From Pseudomonas akapageensis (GTDB lineage: Bacteria; Pseudomonadota; Gammaproteobacteria; Pseudomonadales; Pseudomonadaceae), in the NCBI RefSeq assembly GCF_011355085.1, contig NZ_VXCP01000016.1, positions 265,117-329,116 on the forward strand: a stretch of DNA of 64,000 bases. The letters are read 5' to 3'. Numbering within the stretch: the stretch's first letter is position 1; the number at the start of each line of letters is the position of its first letter. Below the pieces are notes generated by a model. The model searched no databases, had not been told where the DNA came from, and saw nothing but the letters and a program-made list of their open reading frames with translations. Of this stretch, positions 53,068 through 63,379 are shown piece by piece. The position numbers were made by a program, and so were the translations under genes.

Positions 53068-54336
53068 ATAAGGCGCAGGCGCCGCACCCAGGTTGTTGAG
53101 CATCCGCTCGCTGTACCAATCCACAAAGTTCACCACACCAAACTCATAAGTCTTCGAGTACGGGCCTGGCTCGTAAGCAGTAGAGTTGATCCCCCGCTGG
53201 TTCTCTTCCGCCAGACGACGGTCCTGGTCGTTGGTGGCATCCCAGACCTGGCGCATGCGCTCCACGTCGTAGTCGACGCCTTCGACTGCATCCTTGTGCA
53301 CCAGCCACTTGGTGGTGACCATGGTTTCCTGGGCGCTGATCGGCCACACGGTGAAGACGATGATGTGGTCGCCCATGCAGTGGTTCCAGGAGTGCGGCAG
53401 GTGCAGGATACGCATCGAGCCCAGGTCCGGGTTCTTGATGCGGCCCATGAGCTTGGCGCAGCCCTGCTTGCCGTCCATGGTCATCGACACGGTGCCCTTG
53501 AGCAGCGGCATGCGCACGATGCGGTTACGCAGGCCGAAGCTGGCGTGGGCGTAAGGGATCTTCTCGGCTTCCCAGGCGGCGGCGGAGGCGGCCACGTGGT
53601 CCTTGAAGGCCTGGTCGGCGCGGGGGTCGGTGACGTCGTCCCACTCAAGCAGGGTTTTCAGCAGTTCCGGGTGCGAACCGCCGCAGTGGTAGCACTCGCG
53701 GTTGTTTTCCAGCACCAGCTTCCAGTTGGCTTTCTCCATCAAGGTGGTTTGCACCGCCACCTTGGTGTTCTCCATGTCGTAGGGTTCCATGTAATGGTTC
53801 AGCGTCGACAGAAAGTCATCGATGGCCGGTGGGTTTTCCGCCAGGCTGATGAAGATGTAGCCGCCGGAGGTCTTCACGTTCACAGGCTTGAGGCCGTACT
53901 GCTTCATGTCGAAGTCGGCGCCCATTTCGGTGCCGGCGAACAGCAGGCGGCCGTCCAGTTCGTACGTCCACTGGTGGTAGTGGCAGACCAGCTTGGCGAC
54001 CTTGCCTTTTTCGCTGGTGCACAGGCGCGAGCCACGGTGGCGGCAGACGTTATGGAAGGCGTGTACCTGGCCTTCGGCGCCACGGATGACGATGATCGGG
54101 TTCTTGCCGACCTGCAGAGTCAGGAAGTTGCCCTTGGCCGGGATCTCGCAGGTCATGCCGGCGATCAGCCATTCCTTCTGGAAGATCTCCTGCATGTCGA
54201 TATCGAACAGGCGCTCGTCGCTATAGAAAGGTTGCGGCAGCGAGTAGGTGCGCTCGCGGTTCTGCAGCATCTCGGCGGTAGCCTTGCGTGCGGGTTCCAG
54301 TGGATCGCCCAGGCTCAGGGTTTGGGTGACGTCCAT
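53044..54336 (-). CDS. gbcA: Glycine betaine monooxygenase, oxygenase subunit
   Basis: 430-residue Rieske-type ring-hydroxylating oxygenase alpha-subunit homologue. The Rieske [2Fe-2S] motif is CRHRGSRLC ... CHYHQWTYE, C-x-H and C-x2-H separated by 17 residues. The mononuclear iron site is in LENNRECYHCGGSHPEL. With GbcB it removes one methyl group of glycine betaine as formaldehyde to give dimethylglycine. The start at 54336 follows AGGATAAAACG. Divergent from gbcB. Confidence 0.96.
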   Translation of the reverse strand: MDVTQTLSLGDPLEPARKATAEMLQNRERTYSLPQPFYSDERLFDIDMQEIFQKEWLIAGMTCEIPAKGNFLTLQVGKNPIIVIRGAEGQVHAFHNVCRHRGSRLCTSEKGKVAKLVCHYHQWTYELDGRLLFAGTEMGADFDMKQYGLKPVNVKTSGGYIFISLAENPPAIDDFLSTLNHYMEPYDMENTKVAVQTTLMEKANWKLVLENNRECYHCGGSHPELLKTLLEWDDVTDPRADQAFKDHVAASAAAWEAEKIPYAHASFGLRNRIVRMPLLKGTVSMTMDGKQGCAKLMGRIKNPDLGSMRILHLPHSWNHCMGDHIIVFTVWPISAQETMVTTKWLVHKDAVEGVDYDVERMRQVWDATNDQDRRLAEENQRGINSTAYEPGPYSKTYEFGVVNFVDWYSERMLNNLGAAPAPYLKGVAAQ

Positions 54337-54525
54337 CGTTTTATCCTCATGGGCCAATCAGGTGGCCGGCGAAAGGTGGCTAATCGTTTTTATGTGCGAC
54401 GCAAGGCTGATGTAAACAGCAGATCATTTGCGATGGAGTGTGCGTTCGCGCGGCAGTCGGACCTTATCCATGGGCGACATGATCGAATCCGTTTCCGACG
54501 CGCAAGCCCTTGCAGCAGGCGGCTG

Positions 54526-54557
54526 GTCGCGATAAGCACGTCAATGTCGTAGATAGG
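54526..54557. promoter_or_regulatory. Candidate regulatory direct repeat between gbcA and gbcB
   Basis: GTCGCGATAAGC (54526) and GTCGTAGATAGG (54546) lie 20 bp apart in the 289-bp divergent gbcA-gbcB gap. The GTCGY start and the spacing resemble the repeats near cbcX (28645) and glyA (60700). GbdR is the expected activator of both genes. The resemblance is short and may be chance. No ORF in the gap is convincing. Confidence 0.4.
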
Positions 54558-54625
54558 TAAGTGCAGCCACGGCAGCTTGAGCAGAATCGCAATCATGAGG
54601 CCGACAGTCGGCCGTGGAGATGAGC

Positions 54626-55723
54626 ATGAACAGTTTCCTCAACCCGGTAACAACCCAGACATGGGCCAATGGCCGACACATTGTCCGTTGCGTCAAAGTG
54701 ATCCAGGAAACCTGGGACGTGCGCACCTTCTGCTTCATGGCCGACCAACCAATGGTGTTCTTCTTCAAGCCCGGGCAGTTCGTGACCCTGGAGCTGGAGA
54801 TCGACGGCGTCCAGGTGATGCGTTCCTATACCATCTCCAGCTCGCCGTCGGTGCCTTACAGTTTTTCCCTGACCATCAAGCGCGTACCCGGGGGCAAGGT
54901 TTCCAACTGGCTGCACGACAACCTGCAGGAAGGCCACGAATTGGCGGTGCACGGCCCGGTAGGGCTGTTCAACGCCATGGACTTCCAGGCGCCTAAAGTG
55001 CTTTATCTCAGCGGCGGTGTCGGCATCACGCCGGTGATGTCCATGGCGCGCTGGTTCTACGACACCAACGGCAATGTCGACATGGTGTTCGTCCACAGCG
55101 CCCGCTCGCCGAAAGACATCATCTATCGTCGTGAACTGGAGCACATGACCTCGCGGATCGAGAACTTCAATCTGCACATCATTTGCGAGAAGTACGGCCA
55201 GGGTGACCCGTGGGCGGGCTACCGTGGCTACCTCAACCAGAAACTGCTGGAACTGATCGCGCCGGACTTCATGGAGCGTGAGATCTTCTGCTGCGGTCCG
55301 ACCCCTTACATGAGCGCGGTCAAGCGTTTGCTCGAAGCCGTTGGCTTTGACATGCGCCGCTATCACGAAGAATCGTTCGGGGCGACGCCGCCCGAGGCCA
55401 AGGCCGACGCCATCGAGCACGCCGATCAGGCTGCCGATGCGCCGCAAATCGATTCCGCCGATCTGCACCAGGTCGAGTTCACCGCCACCGGCAAGAGCAT
55501 TCGCGTTGCCCCGGGCGAGACCGTGCACGCGGCGGCGGCGAAGCTTGGCCTGATGATCCCCAAGGCCTGCGGCATGGGCATTTGCGGAACCTGCAAGGTG
55601 ATGAAGCTGGGTGGTGAAGTGGAGATGGAGCACAACGGCGGGATTACCGACGACGATGTGGCCGAGGGGTACATCCTGTCGTGCTGCAGCGTGCCGAAAG
55701 GGGATGTGCGGATCGAGTATTAA
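54626..55723 (+). CDS. gbcB: Glycine betaine monooxygenase, reductase subunit
   Basis: 365 residues: an FNR-type reductase (FAD site RSYTISSSPS, NAD site LSGGVGITPVMSM, CCGPTPYM) followed by a linker and a C-terminal plant-type ferredoxin domain (CGMGICGTC plus a late cysteine, LSCCS). It feeds NADH electrons to the GbcA Rieske centre. The ATG at 54626 is preferred because GGAG lies six bases upstream; ATG at 54620 would add two residues. Confidence 0.96.
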   Translation: MNSFLNPVTTQTWANGRHIVRCVKVIQETWDVRTFCFMADQPMVFFFKPGQFVTLELEIDGVQVMRSYTISSSPSVPYSFSLTIKRVPGGKVSNWLHDNLQEGHELAVHGPVGLFNAMDFQAPKVLYLSGGVGITPVMSMARWFYDTNGNVDMVFVHSARSPKDIIYRRELEHMTSRIENFNLHIICEKYGQGDPWAGYRGYLNQKLLELIAPDFMEREIFCCGPTPYMSAVKRLLEAVGFDMRRYHEESFGATPPEAKADAIEHADQAADAPQIDSADLHQVEFTATGKSIRVAPGETVHAAAAKLGLMIPKACGMGICGTCKVMKLGGEVEMEHNGGITDDDVAEGYILSCCSVPKGDVRIEY

Positions 55724-55730
55724 GAAACAC

Positions 55731-55864
55731 CTCGTTCCCACGCTCTTGTCCCTCGTTCCCACGCTCCCGCGTGGGAATGCATCCAGCGACGCTCTGCCTC
55801 GCGTCTGAAGGCATCGACGCTGGAGCGTCTGGCACCGCATTCCCACGCAGAGCGTGGGAACGAG
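55731..55864. repeat. Interspersed palindromic repeat with duplicated left end
   Basis: The left arm CTCGTTCCCACGCTC occurs twice, at 55731 and 55752, before the usual interior and the right arm AGCGTGGGAACGAG ending at 55864. The extra 21 bp look like a partial duplication. It begins 7 bp after the gbcB stop. Confidence 0.88.
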
Positions 55865-56011
55865 GGGCACCGAGATTTCCGGAATTGACGAAGGGTCGGA
55901 ACCCAACGCTCATCGAAGGGTCAATCAAACCCAATGCACAGGATAACCCTGGCTTGCCGGGAGACTTTTCTTTATCGTGTGCGCCCTTCGAAAATCCCTC
56001 GAGAAATCATC

Positions 56012-56242
56012 ATGTTGGAAACATCCCTCAGCCAATTGGAACAACTCGTCGGCGATCTGGTACAACAGAACCATGCCCTGACCGCCACCAATGCTCAACT
56101 GAGTGCCGAACTGGCCCAGGCCAAGGACGAAAACGAAAGCCTGCAACTGTCCCTGATGGAACAGGAAGAAAAGCAGGGTGCCACCGCTGCCCGTATCCAG
56201 GCCCTGGTTGAGCGCGCCAGCGCCGGTGCCGTGAGCGCATGA
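56012..56242 (+). CDS. Small coiled-coil protein, TIGR02449-like
   Basis: 76 residues that form almost one continuous coiled coil (LEQLVGDLVQQNHALTATNAQL, heptad leucines and alanines). It resembles the TIGR02449 small proteins that accompany zapA in Pseudomonas, and its stop overlaps the start of a ZapA-like gene (ATGA). A longer in-frame ORF starts at 55934, but the coiled coil begins at the ATG at 56012. Probably a ZapA-associated, ZapB-like partner. Confidence 0.75.
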   Translation: MLETSLSQLEQLVGDLVQQNHALTATNAQLSAELAQAKDENESLQLSLMEQEEKQGATAARIQALVERASAGAVSA

Positions 56243-56538
56243 GCAGCAGAGAGGCGATCAACGTCATCTCGATTCTGGGCAGCGACTATTCGATCAAGGC
56301 CCCGGTGGGCGAAGAGCAGACCTTGCTCAATGCCACCCGCATGCTCAATGCGACGCTGGCCGATACCAAGCGCAAATACCCGACGCTGATCGGTGACAAG
56401 CTGCTGGTACTGGCTGCCTTGAACCTGTGCTCACAACAGCTCGAAATGAAGCAGCGTCACCAGGAAGAACTCGACCGTTATCAAGAGCAAGTCAACGCCA
56501 CGGTTGATGTGATCTCGCGGACCATCGGCAAGAACTGA
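56239..56538 (+). CDS. ZapA-like cell division protein
   Basis: 99 residues of the ZapA family: N-terminal strand (INVISILGSDYSIKAPVGEEQ), the helix with LLVLAALNLCSQQ, and a C-terminal coiled coil. ZapA bundles FtsZ filaments. The sequence differs clearly from the ZapA I recall beside 6S RNA in P. aeruginosa, and no 6S RNA or ygfA gene follows here, so it is probably a second, paralogous copy with its own partner gene upstream. Translationally coupled to the coiled-coil gene. Confidence 0.8.
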   Translation: MSSREAINVISILGSDYSIKAPVGEEQTLLNATRMLNATLADTKRKYPTLIGDKLLVLAALNLCSQQLEMKQRHQEELDRYQEQVNATVDVISRTIGKN

Positions 56539-56592
56539 TTGCCGGGCTTGTCCTGAAAGGGGGCGAATCCGCCCGACCTCCCCAGTTATTTT

Positions 56593-56632
56593 CGCCCACT
56601 GATTGTTTCCGATCAGTGGGCGGATTTTCTGC
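56593..56632 (+). terminator. Intrinsic terminator after the zapA-like gene
   Basis: An 11-bp perfect stem (CGCCCACTGAT with ATCAGTGGGCG) and eight-base loop, followed by GATTTTCT. It closes the two-gene zapA-like unit. Confidence 0.75.
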
Positions 56633-56730
56633 TTCTGCGAATTACAGATTGTCCAACAATCGCCGATAGAACTGTACACAATCGGTATGGCTGTTGCGGC
56701 TTCACAGCCTCTAATCTTGCGGGGTTCTCC

Positions 56731-58668
56731 ATGCAGTTCTGGCGGCGCAGTATTCAATGGCAATTGATCTTGAGCATGGGCACGGCCCTGCTGGTCAGCA
56801 TTCTGATCGTGGTCGGTATCTACACCCTGGTGGTCAACCGCCTCACTGAGCGTTATCTGCTCGACACGGCGTTGCCCGCCAGCATCGAAGCGATGCGCAA
56901 CGACATTGAACGGATTCTGGTCAAGCCACTGACGGCGGCAACCGACATCGCCAACAACAGCATGGTGCGTCAATGGTTGGTAGAAGGCGAGGACAGCGCA
57001 CAGCTGCCTCGCTTTGTCACTTACCTGGAGGAACTGCGGCGCGAGCACAAGGCGTTTACCGCGCTGATCGCCGATGCCGACACCAGCCACTACTACAACG
57101 AAAAAGGCCTGGATCGGACCTTGAGCCGAAGCAATCCCGCCGATGCCTGGTTCTACCGGTTTCTCGACAGCGGCCAGCCACGAACCCTGAATATCGACAA
57201 CGATGCCAGCACGGGTGAGCTGGCGCTGTTCATCGACCTGCGCATGGAGCACGCCGGGAAAACCGTAGGCATCGCGGGGCTGGGCCTGAGCATGCGTGAG
57301 CTGTCGGAACTCATCCACAACTACAGCTTCGGTGAACACGGGAAAGTGTTTCTGGTGCGTTCCGATGGTTTGATCCAGGTGCATCCGCAGGCCGAGTTCA
57401 GTGGGAAGCGGCGATTGGCCGAGCAGATCGGCGATTCGGCGGCGCAGGCGGTGCTGGCGTCCAGGGATGGCTTGGTCAGCAGTCGATTCGAGCGCGAGGG
57501 TGAGGGCTTCATGGCGCTCAGCCTGCCGTTGCGTGACCTGAACTGGACGCTTGTGGCGGAAGTACCGGAGTCGCAGATCTATGCCCAGGCGCGCCAGGCC
57601 TTGTGGATGACCAGCTTGATCGGTGCTGCGGTGGCATTGGTCTGCCTGCTTCTGGTGGTGCTATTGGCGCGTGGGTTGGTGCGGCCTATCCGTCAGGTGA
57701 CGGCGGCACTGGTGGCCATCGGCAGCGGTGGCGGCGATCTCAGTCACCGGCTCGACGATTCGCGCGCCGATGAACTGGGTGATCTGGCCCGTGGCTTCAA
57801 TCGCTTCCTGCAGAGCCAGCGCGACCTGATCGGCGAAGTGCTGACCACCAGCGAGCGATTGCGAACAGCGGTCGGTCAAGTGGCCAAAGTGGTAGATAAC
57901 ACCGCCGATCGTGCCGGCAGACAGCAGGAAATGACTGACATGGTCGCCACCGCCGTGCACGAGATGGGCCTGACCGTGCAGGACATTGCGCAGAACGCCG
58001 GCAACGCTGCCCTGGCCTCGCAAACGGCAAGGGATGAAGCCTTGCAAGCCCGTGAGGTTGTGCAGCGCTCCATTGTTCATATCGAGAGCATGTCTTCTGA
58101 AATCGGTGTTGCAGCTGGAGCGGTGGGTGAATTGGCCAGCGAGGTCGCCTCGATCGATCAGGTGCTGGCAGTGATTCGCAGTATTTCCGAGCAGACCAAC
58201 CTGCTGGCCTTGAACGCCGCCATCGAAGCGGCGCGGGCAGGGGAGATGGGCCGTGGATTTGCAGTGGTCGCCGATGAAGTGCGAACCCTGGCGCAGCGTA
58301 CCCAGGTGTCGACCAACGAGATCCAGCAGATGATCCAGCGCCTCAAGCACGGCGCGGAAAATGCCGTACAGTCCATGCAGGCAGGGCAGGCGGCGACGGG
58401 TACCGGTGTTGAATCGAGCCAGCGCACCGGCGTGTCGCTGACGGCGATTACCGGTCAAGTGGAGCACATCAGTGACATGAACCATCAGGTGGCGACGGCG
58501 ACGGAAGAACAGTCGGCGGTGACAGAAGAGATCAACCGCAATGTGCAGGGGATTTCCGATCTGGCGCGGGCGACGGCGGGGGAGGTGTTGGGTTGCCGGG
58601 ATGATTGCCAGACCTTGCGGGGGTTGGCGGATGACCTGGCGCGGCAGATGGGGGGGTTCAAGCTTTAG
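56731..58668 (+). CDS. Methyl-accepting chemotaxis protein, dCache type
   Basis: 645 residues: a first membrane helix (about 11-33), a ~250-residue periplasmic double-cache sensor ([32 protein letters not shown] region), a second helix (~290-312), HAMP and a signalling domain with [21 protein letters not shown]. The dCache form binds small organic ligands directly. The ligand is not evident, though its position within the choline/betaine region is suggestive. The ATG at 56731 follows a weak GGGG. Confidence 0.92.
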   Translation: MQFWRRSIQWQLILSMGTALLVSILIVVGIYTLVVNRLTERYLLDTALPASIEAMRNDIERILVKPLTAATDIANNSMVRQWLVEGEDSAQLPRFVTYLEELRREHKAFTALIADADTSHYYNEKGLDRTLSRSNPADAWFYRFLDSGQPRTLNIDNDASTGELALFIDLRMEHAGKTVGIAGLGLSMRELSELIHNYSFGEHGKVFLVRSDGLIQVHPQAEFSGKRRLAEQIGDSAAQAVLASRDGLVSSRFEREGEGFMALSLPLRDLNWTLVAEVPESQIYAQARQALWMTSLIGAAVALVCLLLVVLLARGLVRPIRQVTAALVAIGSGGGDLSHRLDDSRADELGDLARGFNRFLQSQRDLIGEVLTTSERLRTAVGQVAKVVDNTADRAGRQQEMTDMVATAVHEMGLTVQDIAQNAGNAALASQTARDEALQAREVVQRSIVHIESMSSEIGVAAGAVGELASEVASIDQVLAVIRSISEQTNLLALNAAIEAARAGEMGRGFAVVADEVRTLAQRTQVSTNEIQQMIQRLKHGAENAVQSMQAGQAATGTGVESSQRTGVSLTAITGQVEHISDMNHQVATATEEQSAVTEEINRNVQGISDLARATAGEVLGCRDDCQTLRGLADDLARQMGGFKL

Positions 58669-58682
58669 ACCGAGGTACTGCT

Positions 58683-58773
58683 ATCGCTGGCAAGCCAGCT
58701 CCCACAGGTTTGATGTCTTTCACAAAATTGTGAATACACATCGATCCAATGAGGGAGCTGGCTTGCCAGCGAT
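58683..58773. repeat. REP doublet between the chemoreceptor gene and ltaE
   Basis: ATCGCTGGCAAGCCAGCTCC on the left, and an inverted right copy ending GAGCTGGCTTGCCAGCGAT, with the right one lacking the leading TGTG. It lies between two convergent gene ends. Confidence 0.88.
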
Positions 58774-58781
58774 GAGGCCCA

Positions 58782-59822
58782 TCAGGCCCCCATCACCTCA
58801 CGAATATCCGCCGCCAATTCCCGCACCCGCTCCTCCTCGGTATCCCACGAGCACATGAACCGCGCGCCACCGCTGCCGATAAAGGTGTAGAAGCGCCAGC
58901 CCTTGCCACGCAAGGCTTCCAGCGCCGGCTCCGACATCTGCAGGAACACGCCATTGGCCTCCACCGGGAACATCAGTTCCACACCGGGAATATCCTTGAC
59001 CAGTTGGCTGAGCAGCTGTGCGCAATGGTTGGCATGGCCCGCATGCTTGAGCCAGGCCCCGTCTTCGAGCAAGCCGACCCAGGGCGCGGAGAGGAAGCGC
59101 ATTTTCGACGCCAGCTGGCCGGCCTGTTTGCAGCGATAGTCAAAATCCACAGCCAGGTCGCGGTTGAAGAACAGGATCGCGTCACCGACCGCCATGCCAT
59201 TCTTGGTACCGCCGAAGCACAGCACATCGACCCCGGACTTCCAGGTCAGTTCGGCCGGCGAGCAGCCGAGGAAGGCGCAGGCATTGGAGAAGCGCGCACC
59301 ATCCATGTGCAGGTTCAGGCCCAGCTCCTTGCACGTGGCGCTGATCGCCCTGAGCTCTTCCGGGCGGTACACGCTGCCGACTTCGGTGGCCTGGGTCAGG
59401 GTGACCACGCGTGGCTTGGGATAGTGGATATCCTGGCGCTTGAGCGCCACTTCGCGAATCGACGCCGGGGTCAGCTTGCCGCTTTCGGTGCGGGCGGTGA
59501 GCAGCTTCGAGCCGTTGGAGAAGAACTCCGGCGCGCCGCATTCGTCGGTTTCGACGTGTGCGGTTTCCGAGCAGATCACGCTGTGGTAACTCTGGCACAG
59601 CGACGATAACGCCAGGGAGTTGGCGGCGGTACCGTTGAAGGCGAAGAACACTTCGCAGTCGGTTTCGAACAGTTTGCGAAAATAGTCAGAGGCCCGATCG
59701 GTCCACTGGTCGTCGCCATAGGCGCGCTCGTGGCCCTGGTTGGCCTTGGCCATGGCTGCCCAGGCCTCTGGGCAGATACCGGAATAGTTGTCGCTGGCGA
59801 ATTGTTGGCTTTGATCTGTCAT
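58782..59822 (-). CDS. ltaE: Low-specificity L-threonine aldolase
   Basis: 346 residues, PLP-dependent, cleaving threonine (and allo-threonine) to glycine and acetaldehyde. PLP Lys is in CFGGTKNGMAVGD; HMDGARFSNA holds the cofactor-binding aspartate; ERAYGDDQWTDRASDYF is the N-terminal substrate region. The start at 59822 (MTDQSQQFASDNYSG) matches the family; an upstream ORF extension does not. Its product, glycine, joins the sarcosine-derived pool used by GlyA, and P. aeruginosa has it in the same position. Confidence 0.93.
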   Translation of the reverse strand: MTDQSQQFASDNYSGICPEAWAAMAKANQGHERAYGDDQWTDRASDYFRKLFETDCEVFFAFNGTAANSLALSSLCQSYHSVICSETAHVETDECGAPEFFSNGSKLLTARTESGKLTPASIREVALKRQDIHYPKPRVVTLTQATEVGSVYRPEELRAISATCKELGLNLHMDGARFSNACAFLGCSPAELTWKSGVDVLCFGGTKNGMAVGDAILFFNRDLAVDFDYRCKQAGQLASKMRFLSAPWVGLLEDGAWLKHAGHANHCAQLLSQLVKDIPGVELMFPVEANGVFLQMSEPALEALRGKGWRFYTFIGSGGARFMCSWDTEEERVRELAADIREVMGA

Positions 59823-59910
59823 GACCGGGTCCTGTGATCGACTATGGTGCGAACTGTAACCAAGAAATATTCCCTGGTCTGTAGGAAGAATCGTCACCCA
59901 AGGTGAAAGT

Positions 59911-60636
59911 ATGCACGCAACGGTCAATCGTATGCGCGACCCGGCACTGGATCTGCTCAAGTGGTTGGCGATGTTGTGCATGCTGCTCGATCACCTGCGC
60001 TACGCCGGGTGGCCGCAAGAGTGGCTGTATGTGCCTGGGCGCCTGGCATTTCCCTGGTTCTGCCTGGCAATTGCGGCCAATCTGGCGCGTCTTCGCGAAC
60101 AGGCCGATGCAGGACGACGCTGGCGCTATCTGGGCTGGCTGCTGTTGTTCGCCGCTCTTTCGGAAATTCCCTACAGGTTGTTCCAGCCATATCCCGAGAC
60201 CTTGAATGTGCTGCCGACACTGGCCCTTGGCCTGGTGCTGGCCAGTGCCTGGCAGGAGCACACCCGCAGTGCGGTGTGGGTCGGGCTTGGTGCGTTGGTG
60301 CTGGCTATCCTGTTGCGTCGGGAGCTGATGTTCGGTCTGCCCGGGGTGCTGTTGCCCCTGGTGACGCTGGTCGCGCTGTCGCGGCCGGGCTTTTGGGCCG
60401 TGCTTCCGGGTGCACTGTGCCTGGCTGGCAATGTCTGGCCGGAGTTGTTGTTCGCTGCCCGGCATGGCGATCCGGCGGCCTATGCCGGTATCGCTGCCTG
60501 CCTGTTCGGGCCCTGGCTCGGCATGATGTTGCTGAAAACGTCACCGCCGGTCGGTATTCCACCGATGCGACGGTGGGCCTATGCAATTTACCCACTGCAT
60601 TTTTTGTTGCTGATCGGTCTGCGCAGACTGGTCTAG
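59911..60636 (+). CDS. TraX-like membrane protein
   Basis: 241 residues with 6-7 membrane segments. It starts LDLLKWLAMLCMLLDHLRYAG and ends in AYAIYPLHFLLLIGL, the conserved ends of the TraX family (named after F-pilin acetylation). Chromosomal copies without a pilin partner are common and their substrate is unknown; an acyltransferase-type role is assumed. It lies between ltaE and glyA as in P. aeruginosa (PA5414). Confidence 0.8.
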   Translation: MHATVNRMRDPALDLLKWLAMLCMLLDHLRYAGWPQEWLYVPGRLAFPWFCLAIAANLARLREQADAGRRWRYLGWLLLFAALSEIPYRLFQPYPETLNVLPTLALGLVLASAWQEHTRSAVWVGLGALVLAILLRRELMFGLPGVLLPLVTLVALSRPGFWAVLPGALCLAGNVWPELLFAARHGDPAAYAGIAACLFGPWLGMMLLKTSPPVGIPPMRRWAYAIYPLHFLLLIGLRRLV

Positions 60637-60699
60637 GGCCTTGGCGAGGGTTTTGGTCGAGCTTGCCTGGCGCTTATTTGTCCTTTCGCACCCACCTAT

Positions 60700-60732
60700 G
60701 TCGTAAACGCACCTTTGTGTGGCGTCCATAGG
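60700..60732 (+). promoter_or_regulatory. Candidate GbdR operator upstream of glyA
   Basis: GTCGTAAACGCA (60700) and GGCGTCCATAGG (60721), 21 bp apart, lie about 110 bp before glyA. The spacing is the same as near cbcX, and the second half resembles the gbcA-gbcB repeat (G-CGT--ATAGG). Half-site similarity is limited. The remainder of the 203-bp gap shows no gene. Confidence 0.4.
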
Positions 60733-60839
60733 CATTTGGCCTGTCTGCGCCGGTCATACCATCGCAACCAAAGGGCGTTGCCTGCAAGGCAGTACGCTCA
60801 CCTAATGACAGGCACCACGCCGCTGCTGGGAGAACCGCG

Positions 60840-62093
60840 ATGTTCAGCAAGCAAGACCAACTCCAGGGTTATGACGATGCACTGCTGGCGGCGATGAATG
60901 CCGAAGAGCTGCGTCAGGAAGATCACATCGAACTGATCGCCTCGGAGAACTACACCAGCAAGCGTGTCATGGAAGCCCAGGGCAGTGGCCTGACCAACAA
61001 GTACGCCGAAGGTTACCCGGGCAAGCGCTACTACGGCGGTTGCGAGCACGTGGACAAGGTCGAGCAACTGGCGATCGATCGTGCCAAGCAGCTGTTCGGC
61101 GCCGACTACGCCAACGTCCAGCCGCACTCCGGTTCCCAGGCCAACGCCGCGGTCTACCTGGCCCTGCTGCAGGCCGGCGATACCGTGCTGGGCATGAGCC
61201 TGGCCCACGGCGGACACCTGACCCACGGCGCCAAGGTCAGTTTCTCCGGCAAGCTGTACAACGCCGTGCAGTACGGCATCGACACCGCCACCGGCCTGAT
61301 CGACTACGACGAAGTCGAGCGCCTGGCGGTCGAGCACCAGCCGAAGATGATCATCGCCGGCTTCTCGGCTTACTCCAAGACCCTGGATTTCCCGCGCTTC
61401 CGCCAGATCGCCGACAAGGTCGGTGCCTACCTGTTTGTGGACATGGCCCACGTTGCGGGGCTGGTCGCCGCCGGCCTGTACCCGAACCCGGTGCCGTACG
61501 CCGATGTCGTCACCACCACCACCCACAAGACCCTGCGCGGTCCGCGCGGTGGCCTGATCCTGGCCCGCGCCAACGAAGAGCTGGAAAAGAAACTCAACGC
61601 CGCGGTGTTCCCCGGTGGCCAGGGCGGCCCGCTGATGCATGTGATCGCGGCCAAGGCAGTGTGCTTCAAGGAAGCGCTGGAGCCGGGCTTCAAGGCCTAC
61701 CAGCAGCAGGTCATCGACAACGCCCAGGCCATGGCCGGGGTGTTTATCGAGCGCGGCTATGACGTGGTCTCCGGCGGTACCGACAACCACCTGTTCCTGG
61801 TCAGCCTGATCCGTCAGGGCCTGACCGGCAAAGAGGCCGATGCCGCCCTGGGCCGCGCCCATATCACCGTGAACAAGAACGCCGTGCCGAACGATCCGCA
61901 GTCGCCGTTCGTGACCTCGGGCCTGCGCATCGGCACCCCGGCGGTGACCAGCCGTGGCTTCAACGTGGCCCAGTGCACGGCGCTGGCCGGCTGGATCTGC
62001 GACATCCTCGACAACCTCGGCGACGCCGATGTCGAGGCCGATGTGGCGAAGAACGTCGCCGCACTCTGTGCAGACTTCCCGGTTTACCGCTGA
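60840..62093 (+). CDS. glyA: Serine hydroxymethyltransferase (GlyA1)
   Basis: 417 residues, PLP enzyme that joins glycine and methylene-tetrahydrofolate to make serine. The PLP lysine is in [13 protein letters not shown]; the N-terminus [20 protein letters not shown] and [15 protein letters not shown] are diagnostic. As first gene before soxBDA it uses both products of sarcosine oxidation, glycine and the C1 unit, to make serine. The ribosome site is GGGAG. A second glyA elsewhere is likely but not visible. Confidence 0.97.
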   Translation: MFSKQDQLQGYDDALLAAMNAEELRQEDHIELIASENYTSKRVMEAQGSGLTNKYAEGYPGKRYYGGCEHVDKVEQLAIDRAKQLFGADYANVQPHSGSQANAAVYLALLQAGDTVLGMSLAHGGHLTHGAKVSFSGKLYNAVQYGIDTATGLIDYDEVERLAVEHQPKMIIAGFSAYSKTLDFPRFRQIADKVGAYLFVDMAHVAGLVAAGLYPNPVPYADVVTTTTHKTLRGPRGGLILARANEELEKKLNAAVFPGGQGGPLMHVIAAKAVCFKEALEPGFKAYQQQVIDNAQAMAGVFIERGYDVVSGGTDNHLFLVSLIRQGLTGKEADAALGRAHITVNKNAVPNDPQSPFVTSGLRIGTPAVTSRGFNVAQCTALAGWICDILDNLGDADVEADVAKNVAALCADFPVYR

Positions 62094-62114
62094 GCGGCTT
62101 GAGGAGTAATGACT

Positions 62115-63365
62115 ATGCAACGCTACTCTGGCTTCGGCCTGTTCAAACACTCTCTGAGCCACCACGAAAACTGGCAGCGCATGTGGCGCACGCCAACGCC
62201 GAAGAAGGTCTATGACGTGGTCATCGTCGGCGGTGGCGGGCATGGCCTGGCGACCGCCTACTACCTGGCCAAGGAGCACGGCATCACCAACGTGGCCGTG
62301 GTCGAGAAGGGTTGGCTGGGCGGTGGCAACACCGCGCGCAACACCACCATCGTGCGTTCCAACTACCTGTGGGACGAGTCGGCGCAGTTGTACGAGCACG
62401 CGATGAAACTCTGGGAAGGCCTGTCCCAGGACATCAACTACAACGTGATGTTTTCCCAGCGCGGGGTCTACAACCTCTGCCACACCCTGCAGGACATCCG
62501 CGACTCCGAGCGCCGGGTCAGCGCCAACCGCCTCAATGGCGTGGACGGCGAGCTGCTCGACGCCCGCCAGGTCGCCGAGGAGATCCCGTACCTGGACTGC
62601 TCGAAGAACACCCGCTACCCGATCATCGGCGCCACCGTGCAACGGCGCGGCGGCGTGGCCCGTCACGACGCCGTGGCCTGGGGCTATGCCCGCGCCGCCG
62701 ACGCCCTGGGCGTGGACCTGATCCAGCAGACCGAAGTGATCGGCTTTCGCAAGGAAAACGGCACCGTCATCGGCGTGGAGACCAACAATGGCTTCATCGG
62801 TGCCAAGCGCGTCGGCGTGGTCACCGCCGGTAACTCCGGGCACATGGCCAAGCTGGCGGGCTTTCGCCTGCCGATCGAATCGCACCCGCTGCAGGCGCTG
62901 GTGTCCGAGCCGATCAAGCCGGTGATCGACAGCGTGATCATGTCCAACGCCGTGCACGGCTACATCAGCCAGTCGGACAAGGGCGACCTGGTGATCGGCG
63001 CCGGCATCGACGGCTGGGTTGGCTATGGCCAGCGCGGTTCGTACCCGGTGATCGAGCACACCCTGCAGGCGATCGTGGAGATGTTCCCGATCCTCTCGCG
63101 GGTGCGCATGAACCGCCAGTGGGGCGGCATCGTCGACACCACCCCGGACGCCTGCCCGATCATTTCCAAGACCCCGGTCAAGAACATGTTCTTCAACTGC
63201 GGCTGGGGCACCGGCGGCTTCAAGGCGACCCCGGGATCGGGCAACGTCTTCGCCGCGAGCCTGGCCAAGGGCGAGATGCACCCGCTGGCCGAACCCTTTT
63301 CCATCGACCGTTTCTACAACGGTGCACTGATCGACGAACACGGCGCCGCCGCTGTCGCCCACTAA
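62115..63365 (+). CDS. soxB: Sarcosine oxidase beta subunit
   Basis: 416 residues. FAD-binding [19 protein letters not shown] near residue 37; the covalent-FMN-region histidine and [20 protein letters not shown] stretch ([18 protein letters not shown]) identify the heterotetrameric sarcosine oxidase beta chain. The ATG at 62115 is preferred to that at 62109 since GAGGAG lies at 62101-62106, giving a normal 8-base spacing. It lies 21 bp after glyA. Confidence 0.96.
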   Translation: MQRYSGFGLFKHSLSHHENWQRMWRTPTPKKVYDVVIVGGGGHGLATAYYLAKEHGITNVAVVEKGWLGGGNTARNTTIVRSNYLWDESAQLYEHAMKLWEGLSQDINYNVMFSQRGVYNLCHTLQDIRDSERRVSANRLNGVDGELLDARQVAEEIPYLDCSKNTRYPIIGATVQRRGGVARHDAVAWGYARAADALGVDLIQQTEVIGFRKENGTVIGVETNNGFIGAKRVGVVTAGNSGHMAKLAGFRLPIESHPLQALVSEPIKPVIDSVIMSNAVHGYISQSDKGDLVIGAGIDGWVGYGQRGSYPVIEHTLQAIVEMFPILSRVRMNRQWGGIVDTTPDACPIISKTPVKNMFFNCGWGTGGFKATPGSGNVFAASLAKGEMHPLAEPFSIDRFYNGALIDEHGAAAVAH

Positions 63366-63379
63366 CAGGAGAAATCCCT

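Noticed and set aside
54390..54596. 68-codon minus-strand frame in the gbcA-gbcB gap
   Set aside because: Would occupy the divergent promoter region; no ribosome site or conserved pattern.
56539..56730. 6S RNA downstream of the zapA-like gene
   Set aside because: The usual zapA-ssrS arrangement was considered, but this 192-bp gap is occupied by a terminator and the chemoreceptor promoter region and does not resemble 6S RNA.
60798..63362. 854-codon minus-strand frame across glyA and soxB
   Set aside because: Antisense shadow of two firmly identified genes; composition is His/Asp/Val-rich as typical for such shadows.
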